Shown: positions 8,584-17,430, numbered from the stretch's first letter. The stretch is 64,000 nt of DNA from VAZQ01 sp035263865 (GCA_035263865.1 DATFQX010000291.1:23958-87957); one strand, 5' to 3'. A program made the numbers and translations. The notes: generated by a model from the letters alone, not told the origin.

Positions 8584-9874
8584 TCACCCAGGCAACGCGA
8601 ACTTTATCCAGAAAATCACGGCGAGGATCACCACGGCCGGTTTCGCTTCGCCGAATTTGCCGGCGATCAGCTTGGCCAAGGCGTAGGTGATGAAGCCCAG
8701 CCCGATACCGGTAGCGATCGAATAGGTGAGCGGCATGGTCACCGCCGCCACCACTGCCGGCGCATATTCCGTGATGCAGGCCACATAGAGCAGCGCCGCC
8801 GCCGAGGCGTAGGCCGGAATCATTCCGGCGAGCGGCGAAAAGAACAGAGCGAGAAGAAAAAACAGCGCGACGAACACTGCGGTCAGGCCGGTGCGGCCGC
8901 CCGCCGAAACGCCGGCCGCGCTTTCGATATAGCTCGTCGTGGTCGATGTACCGATCAAGGCACCGAACATGGCGGCGAAGCTGTCGGCGAGCAGCGCTTG
9001 CTTCATGCGCGGCAGATTGCCCTGCGGATCGAGGAGCCCGGCACGGTGGGCGACGCCAATGAGCGTGCCGGCATTATCGAACACGTCGACCATGAGAAAA
9101 CTGAAGACGATGATGATGAATGTCAGCTCTGCGGCGCGGGAAAAATCGAGTTGGAGAAAAGTCGGCGCGAGCGAAGGCGGCGCCGAGATGATGCCGGTGA
9201 ACTCGGCAAGGCCGAGCGGTATCCCGAGGAGCGTCACAGCAATGATGCCAAGCAGCGTGGCGCCCACGATCTTGCGGTAATTGAGGGGCAACGATCATGA
9301 TGAAACCCAAAAGGCAGAGAATCGCCGGCCATTGCTTGAGATCGCCGAGGGTCACCAGCGTCGCGGGATTTGCCACCACGATCTTGGCTTCCTCCAGCGC
9401 GATGATGCCGAGAAAGAGGCCGACGCCGGCGGAGATCGCCAATTTCAGATTTTTCGGGATCGAATTGATGATGTATTCGCGGATGTTGAAGATCGAGATC
9501 AGGAAGAAGATCACGCCGGAACAGAACACGCCGGCGAGCGCCTGCTGCCAGCTGTATTTGTGCTCGAGCACCACGGTGAAGGCGAAGAACGCATTGAGCC
9601 CCATGCCCGGTGCGAGCGCGATCGGATAATTGGCGTAGAGCGCCATCACCAGGGTCGAGACGGCAGCCGCGATGCAGGTCGCGACGAAAACCGCGCCCTT
9701 GTCCATTCCGGCACTGGAAAGGATCTGCGGGTTGACGAACACGATGTAGACCATAGTGAGAAAGGTCGTGACGCCGGCGATGAATTCCGTGCGCACGTCG
9801 CTGCCGCTCTCGCGCAGGCCAAAATAGTGATCGAGCAATGGCCGCTCGGGTCTAGGCTTTGTTGCGTCGGTCAT
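8584..9874 (-). pseudogene. NCS2/AzgA-type purine permease, interrupted by a one-base frameshift
   Basis: Two frames together spell one NCS2-family permease (guanine/hypoxanthine/adenine transporter, about 430 residues, many membrane helices). The first part starts at the ATG at 9874 (MTDATKPRPERPLLDHYFGL) and runs to FIMIVA. The rest continues one frame over from LNYRKIVGATLLG at about 9288 to 8584. The break falls in a run of four G on the plus strand (9285-9288), where three would keep the frame. The total span of 1291 bases is three times 430 plus one, as a single-base insertion predicts. It may be a sequencing error in a homopolymer or a real inactivation. Confidence 0.85.
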
Positions 9875-10050
9875 GTCATTTTCCCAGCCCGATCGAGCTC
9901 TACCCCCATCCACCGCCATAAGGCAGACAAACTCCGAGCCGAGCCACAGTAGCCAGGAAGCGCCCGCAAACCCAAGCCAAAGCCTTGCGCACCGGAGATT
10001 TGTCCACTGGCGAAAGATCCGATCCGCCCAGGCTTTCTCCTTCGAGAGAG

Positions 10051-10066
10051 TGTGACGCGGCTCACA
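10051..10066. promoter_or_regulatory. Perfect CRP-type palindrome TGTGA-N6-TCACA
   Basis: The sequence TGTGACGCGGCTCACA is a perfect 5-6-5 inverted repeat identical in half-sites to the classical cAMP receptor protein consensus. It lies 64 bases before the ATG of the small membrane protein at 10131 and about 177 bases upstream of the divergent permease. Which Crp/Fnr member would bind it is unknown. Confidence 0.5.
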
Positions 10067-10130
10067 TAGCCTTGCCCGTCTTTCTTCTAGAGTGCGCCCA
10101 GCGAGATCCATCTACGGCAAGGAGGTGGAC

Positions 10131-10304
10131 ATGGCACGCAAACCAGACAGGCTCGCATTTGCCTTTGGGATGGCGCTTGCGGTGGCGGTGACCGTCCTGG
10201 CGATCTCGACCTGGGCCAATGCGCCCGACCCGCAGGACGAGGCGGCTGCGCCGCTCGCCCCGCGACAAACGATCTACCGGCCGCAACACTTGATTCTGTA
10301 CTGA
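10131..10304 (+). CDS. Small single-pass membrane or exported protein
   Basis: A 57-residue protein with a basic N-terminus (MARKPDRLAF), one hydrophobic helix (about 10-30) and a short polar tail. The ATG at 10131 has an ideal AAGGAGG Shine-Dalgarno 5 bases upstream, which strongly supports translation. No family is recognised. It could be a signal-anchored small protein or a cleaved periplasmic peptide after the ANA segment. A CRP-type palindrome lies upstream, and its stop codon falls inside the first copy of a 15-base tandem repeat. Confidence 0.65.
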   Translation: MARKPDRLAFAFGMALAVAVTVLAISTWANAPDPQDEAAAPLAPRQTIYRPQHLILY

Positions 10305-10322
10305 AGAATTCTGTACTGAAGA
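10293..10322. repeat. Tandem duplication of a 15-base unit
   Basis: The unit ATTCTGTACTGAAGA occurs twice head to tail (10293-10307 and 10308-10322), followed by a partial, decayed third copy rich in GAAGA. The first copy spans the stop codon of the small membrane protein gene. Confidence 0.85.
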
Positions 10323-10359
10323 GAACTGAAGAGAAGAGTGACGGAGCCGCCTGCGCCGC

Positions 10360-11913
10360 TCACGGTTTTTGCTCGCCGGCCGCGGCTGAAGGTACCGACT
10401 GGCCCTGCGGACGAATGACCCCCCAGCCGATTCGCAGAAGCGGCAGCCGGCCTTGCACCGAACGTTCGAAGGCGCGTGGAACCTCCGGTACGAGGTCCGG
10501 GAAGTGCTCCTTGATCTCGGCCGGCGGGGTTCCCGCGGTATCGGTGGTCGGCCACACGACAATGGCGCCCTCGGTCCTGATGGCATCGGGCTTCACCCAC
10601 GGCGAGCGCTCGGGGGTCGCGCTGAGAAAAACGCTCGACCGGCTCGGCGCGCCAAGCGCGATGAGCGCTGCGGTGCGCGGATCGCCGGTGACGATACGAA
10701 GCGGAGCGTTGGTACGGCGCTCAAAGCTTTCGGAGAAGAAACGTCCCATCGCCTGAGCTGGGTACGTCACCTTCAGATCGATATTGAGCCACGGCAGGAC
10801 GAGGAGCGCGGCGACCGTCATGATCGGGGGAATGATCAGCAGTCCGAACCAGGCGGCGATAATGACGTGCTGACGGCTGAACTCGATGCCGTCACCTGCG
10901 ACCACGATCACGAGAAGGCCGGATAGGATCACCAGCGGCGCGATGCCGCCGACCGGCGTCGATCCTCCGATGAGCACCGCCACGAGCGTTCCGGCGAAGG
11001 CCGGCGCCAGCGCAAAAAAGTAGACGAACTGCCGGGCGAAAGGATCGATCGTCGGCCGCACAATCACCGGCGCCGGGTCATGCCGCGGCCACGGCCATCC
11101 TGCGACCAGCGCAACCAGCACGATGAGGCCGGCGTGCGCGGCGAAGATCAGCGCGATTTGTCGGGCCCATGCAATGAAGTTGCCGGCGACGGCCTCAGGC
11201 CTACGCAGGCGAAACAGTATCGGCCGCAAACCCTCTCCCCAATCCGCAAGCCAGACGAGGTGCGGCCCGACGACCATTGCAATGACAAGCGCGCTGATCA
11301 ATGGGTCATACGACTTGAGCGCCGCGCGGGCGCGGCGGTTTGCGACCGTGAACAGCACGAGCAAGCCGACTAGTATCAGCCCCACATAGGTCGTGAGCAA
11401 AAGCAGCCCGATCTCGATAGCCAGCGGCAGCCAATAGCCTCGTCGGCCTTCGCCCACGGCGCGCCAGTAATGCAGCAGGATGATCGCCCACAGCGGCATC
11501 GTGAGGACGACCGGCCCGAAGTCCGGCGTCGGCACCGTGAAGGCAGCAATGCCCACCATCAACAAAACCGCCAACGCCGCATGCTGCGCGCCGACGATCG
11601 AGCGTCCGAGTGCAAACACCGCCCAATAGGCCACGACCACGCAGGCCTGCGAGAGCAAATAGACGCCAACCATGCTGCGGCCTGCGACATCGAAAACGAG
11701 TTCGGCAAGCCAGAAGGCGAGCGGGGGACCCAGATAAGTGCCGAGCTGGAATTCGTGCCCGACGGCCAGCACGTCCGCCACGTCGCCCGGCGGTCCGGCA
11801 TAGAACAGGGAGGGGACTAGCAGCCACAGCAGCGCTTGGGCCAGCGCCGCGAGCCAGACCGCCAGCGATGGACGTGAACGCAACAGTTCGACGAAGATGG
11901 AGACGTAAAGCAT
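10360..11913 (-). CDS. Glycosyltransferase family 39-like membrane protein
   Basis: A 517-residue integral membrane protein of the ArnT/PMT-like GT-C superfamily, which use polyprenyl-phosphate sugars as donors at the periplasmic face. The first loop after helix 1 carries acidic residues (GPPGDVADV) followed by GTYLGPPLAFWLAELVF, the usual GT39 pattern with catalytic Asp and the PPL segment. Around a dozen hydrophobic helices follow, then a soluble C-terminal domain (from about 390) with TGDPRTAALIALG. The acceptor (lipid A, protein or another glycan) cannot be read. The gene ends near the small ORF at 10131-10304 (convergent). Confidence 0.8.
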   Translation of the reverse strand: MLYVSIFVELLRSRPSLAVWLAALAQALLWLLVPSLFYAGPPGDVADVLAVGHEFQLGTYLGPPLAFWLAELVFDVAGRSMVGVYLLSQACVVVAYWAVFALGRSIVGAQHAALAVLLMVGIAAFTVPTPDFGPVVLTMPLWAIILLHYWRAVGEGRRGYWLPLAIEIGLLLLTTYVGLILVGLLVLFTVANRRARAALKSYDPLISALVIAMVVGPHLVWLADWGEGLRPILFRLRRPEAVAGNFIAWARQIALIFAAHAGLIVLVALVAGWPWPRHDPAPVIVRPTIDPFARQFVYFFALAPAFAGTLVAVLIGGSTPVGGIAPLVILSGLLVIVVAGDGIEFSRQHVIIAAWFGLLIIPPIMTVAALLVLPWLNIDLKVTYPAQAMGRFFSESFERRTNAPLRIVTGDPRTAALIALGAPSRSSVFLSATPERSPWVKPDAIRTEGAIVVWPTTDTAGTPPAEIKEHFPDLVPEVPRAFERSVQGRLPLLRIGWGVIRPQGQSVPSAAAGEQKP

Positions 11914-11961
11914 CGGCCGGACATTACTTTAGGCGGCCGGCAGAGATAAGGCGGCCATGGC

Positions 11962-12702
11962 TCAAAGAGGCAACGCACCTTCCTCAATCTCACTGGACCA
12001 CATGTCCGCGGTGAGGACGTCGCCATAAGCGGCGGCGACCGGGGCGAACGAGCGCCGGTGGTGGATGGTGGGGCCGAGCCGCGCGAGCGCCTCGAAATGC
12101 TCGGGCACGCTGTAGCCTTTGTGGTGCTCGAAGCCGTAGCCCGGATAGAGCAGGCCCAATCGCGTCATGAGCCGGTCGCGCGTGACCTTGGCGACGATGG
12201 AGGCAGCCGCGATCGAGGAAAGAATGGCATCGCCGCTGATCACAGCTTCGCAGTCGCAGCCGGCATCGATGCGGTCGCGTCCGTCGACGAACACGAGCTG
12301 CGGCCTCACCGGCAGGCATGCAACGGCGCGCGCGAGCGCCCACAGCGATGCCCGCAGGATATTGTCTCTGTCGATGCGCCATGGCGGCGCGATGGCAACT
12401 GTAACCTGCGCGCTCGCGCAAATTTTTGCGTGCAGCTTTTCACGCGTCTGCGGGTCAAGCTTTTTGGAATCATCAAGCCCGCGCGGCACGCGCTTCGGAT
12501 CAAGTACGACCGCGGCGGCAACAACTGGACCGGCGAGCGGCCCCCTGCCCGCTTCGTCGCAGCCAGCAATCGGCCACACACCACGTTTGATCGCCGCGCG
12601 CTCGCGGCGGAAGGTGGGGCGAATGTCGTCATCGCCGAGCGGCAGCCGCACCACGCGAACGGCACGCGTAGCTCCTGCGCGGGCGAAGGGCGAACGAGTC
12701 AT
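11962..12702 (-). CDS. rnhB: Ribonuclease HII
   Basis: A 246-residue type 2 RNase H that cuts the RNA strand of RNA-DNA hybrids and single ribonucleotides in DNA. The hallmark GCDEAGRGPLAGPV is at about 47-60, with catalytic Asp49 and Glu50, followed by LDDSKKL, and a later Asp-containing VDGRD segment. The roughly 40-residue N-terminal extension before the catalytic domain is somewhat long but occurs in rhizobial homologues. It lies in a same-strand run with the PA0069-type radical SAM gene (106-base gap) and the GT39 gene, a neighbourhood seen in Bradyrhizobium. Confidence 0.93.
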   Translation of the reverse strand: MTRSPFARAGATRAVRVVRLPLGDDDIRPTFRRERAAIKRGVWPIAGCDEAGRGPLAGPVVAAAVVLDPKRVPRGLDDSKKLDPQTREKLHAKICASAQVTVAIAPPWRIDRDNILRASLWALARAVACLPVRPQLVFVDGRDRIDAGCDCEAVISGDAILSSIAAASIVAKVTRDRLMTRLGLLYPGYGFEHHKGYSVPEHFEALARLGPTIHHRRSFAPVAAAYGDVLTADMWSSEIEEGALPL

Positions 12703-12808
12703 GGCGCGATGGTGCGCGCCACGACGTGTAAGTCAACCGCCCCGCGTTCCTCTCTGTGGAGGACGCTCGACGTCGTCTTCCCGCTTCCGGCCGACGACGC
12801 AGGATAAT

Positions 12809-14026
12809 TCAGAACAAAGTCAGCTGCTCCGCAGCCTGCCGCGGTGGAAAGAAGTGGTCCGTCGTCAGCCGCGTGCGCGTTTTATTGAAGCCGAGCTTCT
12901 CGCAGGCCAGTTCGAAACGGCGGCCGATCATCCAGGCAACCGGCCCGGCGCCGGTCATGCGCGTGTTCCAGCTCGAGTCGTAATCCTTGCCGCCGCGGGT
13001 CTCACGGATGAGCTTGAAGACGTGCCGATATCGGTCAGGAAAGTTGGCCATGAGCCATTCCCGGAATAGATCGCGTACCTCCAGCGGGAGCCGCAGCAAC
13101 ACGTAGCCAGCCTCTCGCACGCCCACGGCCGCGGCAGCATCCAGGATGCGCTCGATCTCGGCATCGTTGAGCGCAGGTATCACGGGCGCCACCATCACCG
13201 AAGTCGGCACGCCGGCCGCCGTGAGTTGACGAAGCGCCTGGAGCCGTCGTGGAGGTGTCGCCGCGCGCGGCTCCATCACACGCGCCAGGCGAACGTCGAG
13301 TGTTGTCACCGACAGCGCGACCTTGACGAGGTCGCGCTGCGCCATGCGGGTTAGGATGTCCAGATCGCGCAACACTAGTGCCGATTTCGTGACGATACCG
13401 ACGGGATGGCCGCAGCCATCGAGCACCTCGAGGATGCGCCGCATGATCTTGTGTTCGCGCTCGATCGGCTGGTAGGGATCGGTATTCGTGCCGATCGCTA
13501 TGGTGCGTGGGACGTAACCGGGGGCCGACAACTCGCGTTCGAGCAGCTTCGGCGCATCCGGCTTGGCGAAGAGCTTGGTTTCGAAATCGAGTCCGGGCGA
13601 CAGGCCGAGATAGGCGTGGGTCGGCCGCGCGAAGCAGTAGATGCAGCCGTGCTCGCAACCGCGATAAGGATTGATCGATCGATCGAAAGAAATATCCGGT
13701 GAATCGTTGCGGGCGATGATTTTGCGCGTGGAGTCGAGAGTCACCGTCGTCTTGAACGGCGGTAACTCCTCGAAGCTCTGCCACCCATCGTCAAAAGCAA
13801 CGCGCGCGAGCGGCTCGTAACGGCCGGACGCGTTCGACTGCGCGCCGCGCCCGCGCCGACGCTCGGCCTCCACCGCGACTTCAACGTCGGTCGGCGCGGC
13901 AAGCTCGACGGCGCCGTGGCGGCCTGGAGCATGTCCCGCGCGGCGGGCAAAGCCGCCCGCCGGCGTGGGGGGTCGGGGCCAGGAGGGCGCCGGCGGGCGT
14001 CTGACGGCTGCATGTGAGCGAGCCAT
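12809..14026 (-). CDS. PA0069 family radical SAM protein
   Basis: A 405-residue radical SAM enzyme. The iron-sulfur triad CxxxCxxC is Cys124, Cys128 and Cys131 within YRGCEHGCIYC, followed by the family-typical FARPTHAYLGLSPG. Spore photoproduct lyase-like elements (TNTDPYQPIEREHKIMR) identify the PA0069/SplB-related group, whose substrate is unknown. The first 60 or so residues are Pro/Arg/Ala-rich and poorly conserved, and the ATG at 14026 lacks a good Shine-Dalgarno, so a later start is possible. The gene is divergent from the GT2 gene. Confidence 0.88.
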   Translation of the reverse strand: MARSHAAVRRPPAPSWPRPPTPAGGFARRAGHAPGRHGAVELAAPTDVEVAVEAERRRGRGAQSNASGRYEPLARVAFDDGWQSFEELPPFKTTVTLDSTRKIIARNDSPDISFDRSINPYRGCEHGCIYCFARPTHAYLGLSPGLDFETKLFAKPDAPKLLERELSAPGYVPRTIAIGTNTDPYQPIEREHKIMRRILEVLDGCGHPVGIVTKSALVLRDLDILTRMAQRDLVKVALSVTTLDVRLARVMEPRAATPPRRLQALRQLTAAGVPTSVMVAPVIPALNDAEIERILDAAAAVGVREAGYVLLRLPLEVRDLFREWLMANFPDRYRHVFKLIRETRGGKDYDSSWNTRMTGAGPVAWMIGRRFELACEKLGFNKTRTRLTTDHFFPPRQAAEQLTLF

Positions 14027-14172
14027 GAGAGATACTAGCGTCGCCTCTCGAACAAAACAAGAACATAATGGCCTCGGGAGGAAGTGTCGACGGTCAACAG
14101 CTGTCGACCAAGAAGCGCGATCGACTTATTGGCTCGGCGACTGCTCTCCTGCGCAGCGGGAGCCTTGTCTTT

Positions 14173-14212
14173 TTTCTTCGCGTGGCCAGGGCTTTCTTCG
14201 CGTGGCCAGGGC
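14173..14212. repeat. Tandem duplication of a 20-base unit
   Basis: Two perfect head-to-tail copies of a 20-base sequence (14173-14192 and 14193-14212) ending in GGCCAGGGC lie in the divergent region upstream of the GT2 gene. They look like a recent replication-slippage duplication. Confidence 0.9.
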
Positions 14213-14261
14213 GATAAAAGACGCAAATGGGATTAGGTGCGCTCGGCGGGAACATTGGCTC

Positions 14262-14831
14262 ATGCTGAGCGTGGTGATCGCCACGCACGATAGTGAGCGT
14301 GTGCTCTTGGCGACCTTGTCGGCGCTGGTTCCCGGTGCGGTTGCAGGCCTTGTGCGTGAGGTGATCATTGCCGACGCCGGCTCGCGCGACGCAACCGCTG
14401 CGATCGCCGACGGCGGGGGGTGTCGCGTGTTGGAGTCGACGCAAGCGCATGGGCCGCGCTTGAGGACAGCGGCGGAAGCGGCGCGCGCACCCTGGCTCCT
14501 CTTTCTGCGCCCGGGAGTCGTCTTGGAGTCTAGTTGGATCGAGGAGACCAGGCGTTTCATGGAGGAGATTGAGCGTGGTCGCCACAACTATGCGGCGGTA
14601 TTCCGCGCAGAGCTGTTCCGCCCCAGGGTGCTCGAAGCAATGGCGCTGCTGGGAGCCGCTCTCGGTACAAGGCCCCCTCCAAGCCAAGGGCTATTGATCA
14701 ACCGCGCGCTGTACGCCGCCGTAGGCGGCCACCGCGACGTCGAGGAGCCGGAGCGCGATCTGCTGCGCCGCCTGGGCCGACGCCGTCTTGTGCTCCTACG
14801 AACCAGCACGAGCTCAAATTACTTGACATAG
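14262..14831 (+). CDS. Family 2 glycosyltransferase-like protein
   Basis: A 189-residue GT-A fold protein starting MLSVVIATHDSERVL, with IIADAGSRDAT (nucleotide-sugar contact region) and WLLFLRPGVVLESSW (variant of the DXD neighbourhood) in the expected order. It is short for a GT2 enzyme, and the usual DXD is replaced by RPG, so catalytic competence is uncertain. It resembles the short glycosyltransferase found beside moaB and the PA0069 gene in Bradyrhizobium-type genomes. The start at 14262 begins exactly at the conserved first strand. Its 3' end overlaps the first MarR-type operator. Confidence 0.7.
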   Translation: MLSVVIATHDSERVLLATLSALVPGAVAGLVREVIIADAGSRDATAAIADGGGCRVLESTQAHGPRLRTAAEAARAPWLLFLRPGVVLESSWIEETRRFMEEIERGRHNYAAVFRAELFRPRVLEAMALLGAALGTRPPPSQGLLINRALYAAVGGHRDVEEPERDLLRRLGRRRLVLLRTSTSSNYLT

Positions 14832-14836
14832 TCAAG
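14822..14836. promoter_or_regulatory. Palindromic operator 1 of the MarR-GNAT gene
   Basis: CTTGACATAGTCAAG is a perfect inverted repeat with 6-base arms and a 3-base centre. It overlaps the stop codon of the upstream glycosyltransferase gene and lies about 42 bases before the MarR-GNAT start. Such TTGAC/GTCAA palindromes are typical of MarR-type dimers, so autoregulation is inferred. Confidence 0.6.
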
Positions 14837-14843
14837 AAATTTA

Positions 14844-14858
14844 GTTGATTTTGTCAAC
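14844..14858. promoter_or_regulatory. Palindromic operator 2 of the MarR-GNAT gene
   Basis: GTTGATTTTGTCAAC is an inverted repeat with perfect 5-base arms (GTTGA/TCAAC). It is related to operator 1, with one half-site base changed. Its centre is 22 bases from that of operator 1, about two helical turns, so two dimers could bind the same DNA face just upstream of the ATG at 14878. Confidence 0.55.
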
Positions 14859-14877
14859 CTACGGTTTCGCCCGTGTC

Positions 14878-15819
14878 ATGACAGACATATCCACCAGGAA
14901 TTTCGATGACCGCGTCGGCTCGGTCCGCCGCTTCAATCGCCTCTACACGCGGCGCATCGGCGTGCTGGAGGATGGTTTCCTAGGAAGCCCCTACTCGCTT
15001 ACGCAGGCGCGCGTGCTCTACGAGCTCGCGCGCCGTCCAAAATCAACCGCTACCGAGATCGCCACCGAACTCGGCCTCGATCACGGCTATCTCAGTCGGA
15101 TCCTGCTGGACTTCAACAAGCGTGGCCTCGTCGTCAAAACCGCCTTGCCCAATGATCGGCGGCAAAGCCTGCTATCTCTCACAGCCAAAGGCCGCATGGC
15201 GTTTGCGCCCCTTGAGGAGCATTCACAAGAACAAGTCGGCGCGATGCTCCGCACCTTGTCGGTTGCGGATCAGGAGCGGGTGGTCGCCGCGATGTGCACT
15301 ATCGAAGCCTCGCTGTGCGAGGCCCCCGCGCCGCAAATGCCCCATCTGCTGCGGGGTCCACGCGCCGGCGACATGGGCTGGATCGTGGCTCGCCATGGTG
15401 CGCTTTACGCTGAGGAATACGGCTGGGACGAGCGCCTCGAAGCTCTCATCGCGGAAATTGTTGCAGCATTCGTCCGCAATCGTGATCCCAGACGTGAGCG
15501 CTGCTGGATCGCCGATCAGCGGGGCGAAAATGTAGGATCGATCCTGCTGGTGCGGGAAACTGACGACGTCGCACGGCTGCGCCTGCTATTGGTCGAGCCG
15601 AAAGCGCGCGGGCTCGGTATCGGCGCTCGATTGGTCGATGAGTCGTTGCGTTTTGCGCGCGAGGCGCACTATCGCAAGGTCACGCTGTGGACCCACAGCG
15701 TGCTGACTGCGGCACGCCGCATCTACGAGCGGGCGGGCTTCAAGCTCATTCATCAATGGAAGCACGACATGTTCGGCACCGAGCTCGGCGCCGAAACGTG
15801 GGAGCTGGAGCTGCGCTAG
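14878..15819 (+). CDS. MarR-GNAT fusion: helix-turn-helix regulator with acetyltransferase domain
   Basis: A 313-residue two-domain protein. Residues about 10-140 form a MarR winged helix (YSLTQARVLYELARRP, then TATEIATELGLDHGYLSRIL and the wing LPNDRRQSLLSLTAKG). Residues about 160-310 form a GNAT acetyltransferase with the acetyl-CoA pyrophosphate-binding loop PKARGLGIGARLVDESL. Such fusions are common in Hyphomicrobiales; the ligand and acetyl acceptor are unknown. The ATG at 14878 is preferred over 14845 because the latter lies inside operator 2. Its stop overlaps the end of moaB by four bases (convergent). Confidence 0.88.
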   Translation: MTDISTRNFDDRVGSVRRFNRLYTRRIGVLEDGFLGSPYSLTQARVLYELARRPKSTATEIATELGLDHGYLSRILLDFNKRGLVVKTALPNDRRQSLLSLTAKGRMAFAPLEEHSQEQVGAMLRTLSVADQERVVAAMCTIEASLCEAPAPQMPHLLRGPRAGDMGWIVARHGALYAEEYGWDERLEALIAEIVAAFVRNRDPRRERCWIADQRGENVGSILLVRETDDVARLRLLLVEPKARGLGIGARLVDESLRFAREAHYRKVTLWTHSVLTAARRIYERAGFKLIHQWKHDMFGTELGAETWELELR

Positions 15820-16379
15820 ACGGTCGCGCCCTTGGCCTTGGCTCGGCGTAAGTGCTCGTCAAGCCGCGGCATGATCTCGACGAAATTGCAGGGCCGGTAA
15901 CGGTAGTCGAGCTGATGCACCAGGATCTCGTCCCAGGCGTCACGGCAGGCGCCTGGCGAGCCTGGTAGGCAGAACACATAGGTGCCGCCGGCAACGCCGG
16001 CAGTAGCGCGCGTCTGGATGGCCGAGGTGCCGATCTTGGCTTGGCTCACCAGCAAGAACATCGTCGCAAAACCGTCCATGCGTTTCTCGAATAACGGCTC
16101 GATCGCCTCCGGCGTCACATCCCGTCCGGTGAAGCCGGTACCGCCGGTGGTGATGATCGCGTCGATTGCGGGCTCCGCTATCCATTGTTCGACCTGGGCG
16201 CGGATGCCGGCGACCTCATCGGTGACGATGGCGCGCCCGGCCACCGAATGGCCCGCCTTGTTGATGCGCTCGACCAATGTCGCGCCGGATTTGTCGTCTT
16301 CCAGGGCGCGCGTGTCAGAGATGGTGAGCACCGCGATCTTGAGCGGTACGAATTCGCGGCTGTTGTCGATTCCGGGCAT
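15816..16379 (-). CDS. moaB: Molybdenum cofactor biosynthesis protein B
   Basis: A 187-residue MoaB/MogA-type protein that adenylylates molybdopterin before molybdate insertion. The MPT-binding motif TTGGTGFTGRDVTPEA is at about 92-107 and LPGSPGACRDAW lies near the C-terminus, both typical of MoaB. Homologues in this group begin with MPGIDNSREFVPL, which fixes the start at 16379 rather than the ATG at 16430 inside a repeat element. It converges with the MarR-GNAT gene with a 4-base overlap. Confidence 0.92.
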   Translation of the reverse strand: MPGIDNSREFVPLKIAVLTISDTRALEDDKSGATLVERINKAGHSVAGRAIVTDEVAGIRAQVEQWIAEPAIDAIITTGGTGFTGRDVTPEAIEPLFEKRMDGFATMFLLVSQAKIGTSAIQTRATAGVAGGTYVFCLPGSPGACRDAWDEILVHQLDYRYRPCNFVEIMPRLDEHLRRAKAKGATV

Positions 16380-16401
16380 GTTTTTAGATTTCAGCTCATA
16401 C

Positions 16402-16465
16402 TCCCCGCGAAAGCGGGGACCCATGACCACCGCCCCTGGAATATGGGTCCCCGCTTGCGCGGGGG
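16402..16465. repeat. Palindromic intergenic repeat, family 1, copy A
   Basis: An imperfect inverted repeat of about 64 bases. A left arm with CCCCGCGAAAGCGGGGACCC and a right arm with GGGTCCCCGCTTGCGCGGGG flank a centre containing ATGACCACC and CTGGAATAT. A closely matching copy lies at about 63045-63104 and a more diverged one at 30121-30185. These are noncoding, dispersed REP-like elements. Confidence 0.8.
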
Positions 16466-16494
16466 ACGATGGTGGAGTTCGTCCGTCTCACCAC

Positions 16495-17430
16495 TCAAAG
16501 CTGGGCTGCGGCAAATGTGTTGCAGCTTGAAACCGAGCCGGAGCGGAAGCCGGCGTTGAACCAGCGTTGGCGCTGCTCGGAAGTCCCGTGGGTGAAGGAA
16601 TCGGGAACCGCGTAGCCGCGCGCCCTCTTTTGCAGCGTGTCATCGCCGATCGCGGCCGCGGTGCGCAAGGCGGCCTCCACGTCACCCGGTTCGATGAAAG
16701 GCGGTCGGCCCTCGCTCCTTAACATCTCATTCTCACGGTTCGCCCAAACCCCTGCGAAGCAATCCGCCTGCAGCTCGACTTGAACCTGGATGTGGTTTGC
16801 CGCCGCCCTGCTGCCGGCGGCGTGTTGCGCCTGCTGCGCCTTGGGCAGAATACCGAGCAGGTTCTGCACGTGATGTCCGACCTCGTGCGCGATCACATAA
16901 GCTTGCGAAAACTGGCATGCCTTGCTGCCAACGTCGCAGCCATGGAAACGCGTCGCGATCTGATCGAAGAACGAGGTGTCGAGATAGACCTTCCGGTCAG
17001 TGGGACAGTAGAAGGGTCCCATGGCACTTTGCGCTTCTCCGCCGCAACTGGCGTGCGTCGCGCCGCGATAGAGAACGAGCACGGGCGGCCGATAAATCTT
17101 GCCGTCGCTCGCGAAGACTTGCTTCCACTGCAGCTCGGTGCTGCCGAGCACCTTGCTCACGAAGCGCCCCATCTGGTCCTGCGGAGCGCCGGTGCGTCGC
17201 GCGCTAGGCGGCGCCTGAGCCTGCGGGCGGCCGGGGCCGGTCAGAATCTCGGCGCCGCCGATGAGCACGCTCGGATCGATGCCGAGTGCCCAACCGATGA
17301 GACCGAGCGCCACGATCGCGCCGATGCTCAGTCCGCCACCGCCGATCGGAATGCCGAGACCACCGCCTCCGTAACCCTCCTCGCGTCGATCTTCGACGTT
17401 GCCGCTTTCCGGGAGATCGTCCAAGCGCAT
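16495..17430 (-). CDS. YpfJ-type neutral zinc metallopeptidase
   Basis: A 311-residue member of the YpfJ/KPN_02809 zinc metallopeptidase family. The active-site motif HEVGHHVQNLLG (HExxH) lies mid-protein, after a Gly-rich N-terminus and one transmembrane helix (about 32-50, GGGLSIGAIVALGLIGWALG). The C-terminal FTHGTSEQRQRWFNAGFRSG is a family signature. The family is predicted to be membrane-anchored with a periplasmic catalytic domain; substrates are unknown. The ATG at 17430 gives MRLDDLPESGNVEDRR, the normal N-terminus. It is divergent from ccrM. Confidence 0.9.
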   Translation of the reverse strand: MRLDDLPESGNVEDRREEGYGGGGLGIPIGGGGLSIGAIVALGLIGWALGIDPSVLIGGAEILTGPGRPQAQAPPSARRTGAPQDQMGRFVSKVLGSTELQWKQVFASDGKIYRPPVLVLYRGATHASCGGEAQSAMGPFYCPTDRKVYLDTSFFDQIATRFHGCDVGSKACQFSQAYVIAHEVGHHVQNLLGILPKAQQAQHAAGSRAAANHIQVQVELQADCFAGVWANRENEMLRSEGRPPFIEPGDVEAALRTAAAIGDDTLQKRARGYAVPDSFTHGTSEQRQRWFNAGFRSGSVSSCNTFAAAQL

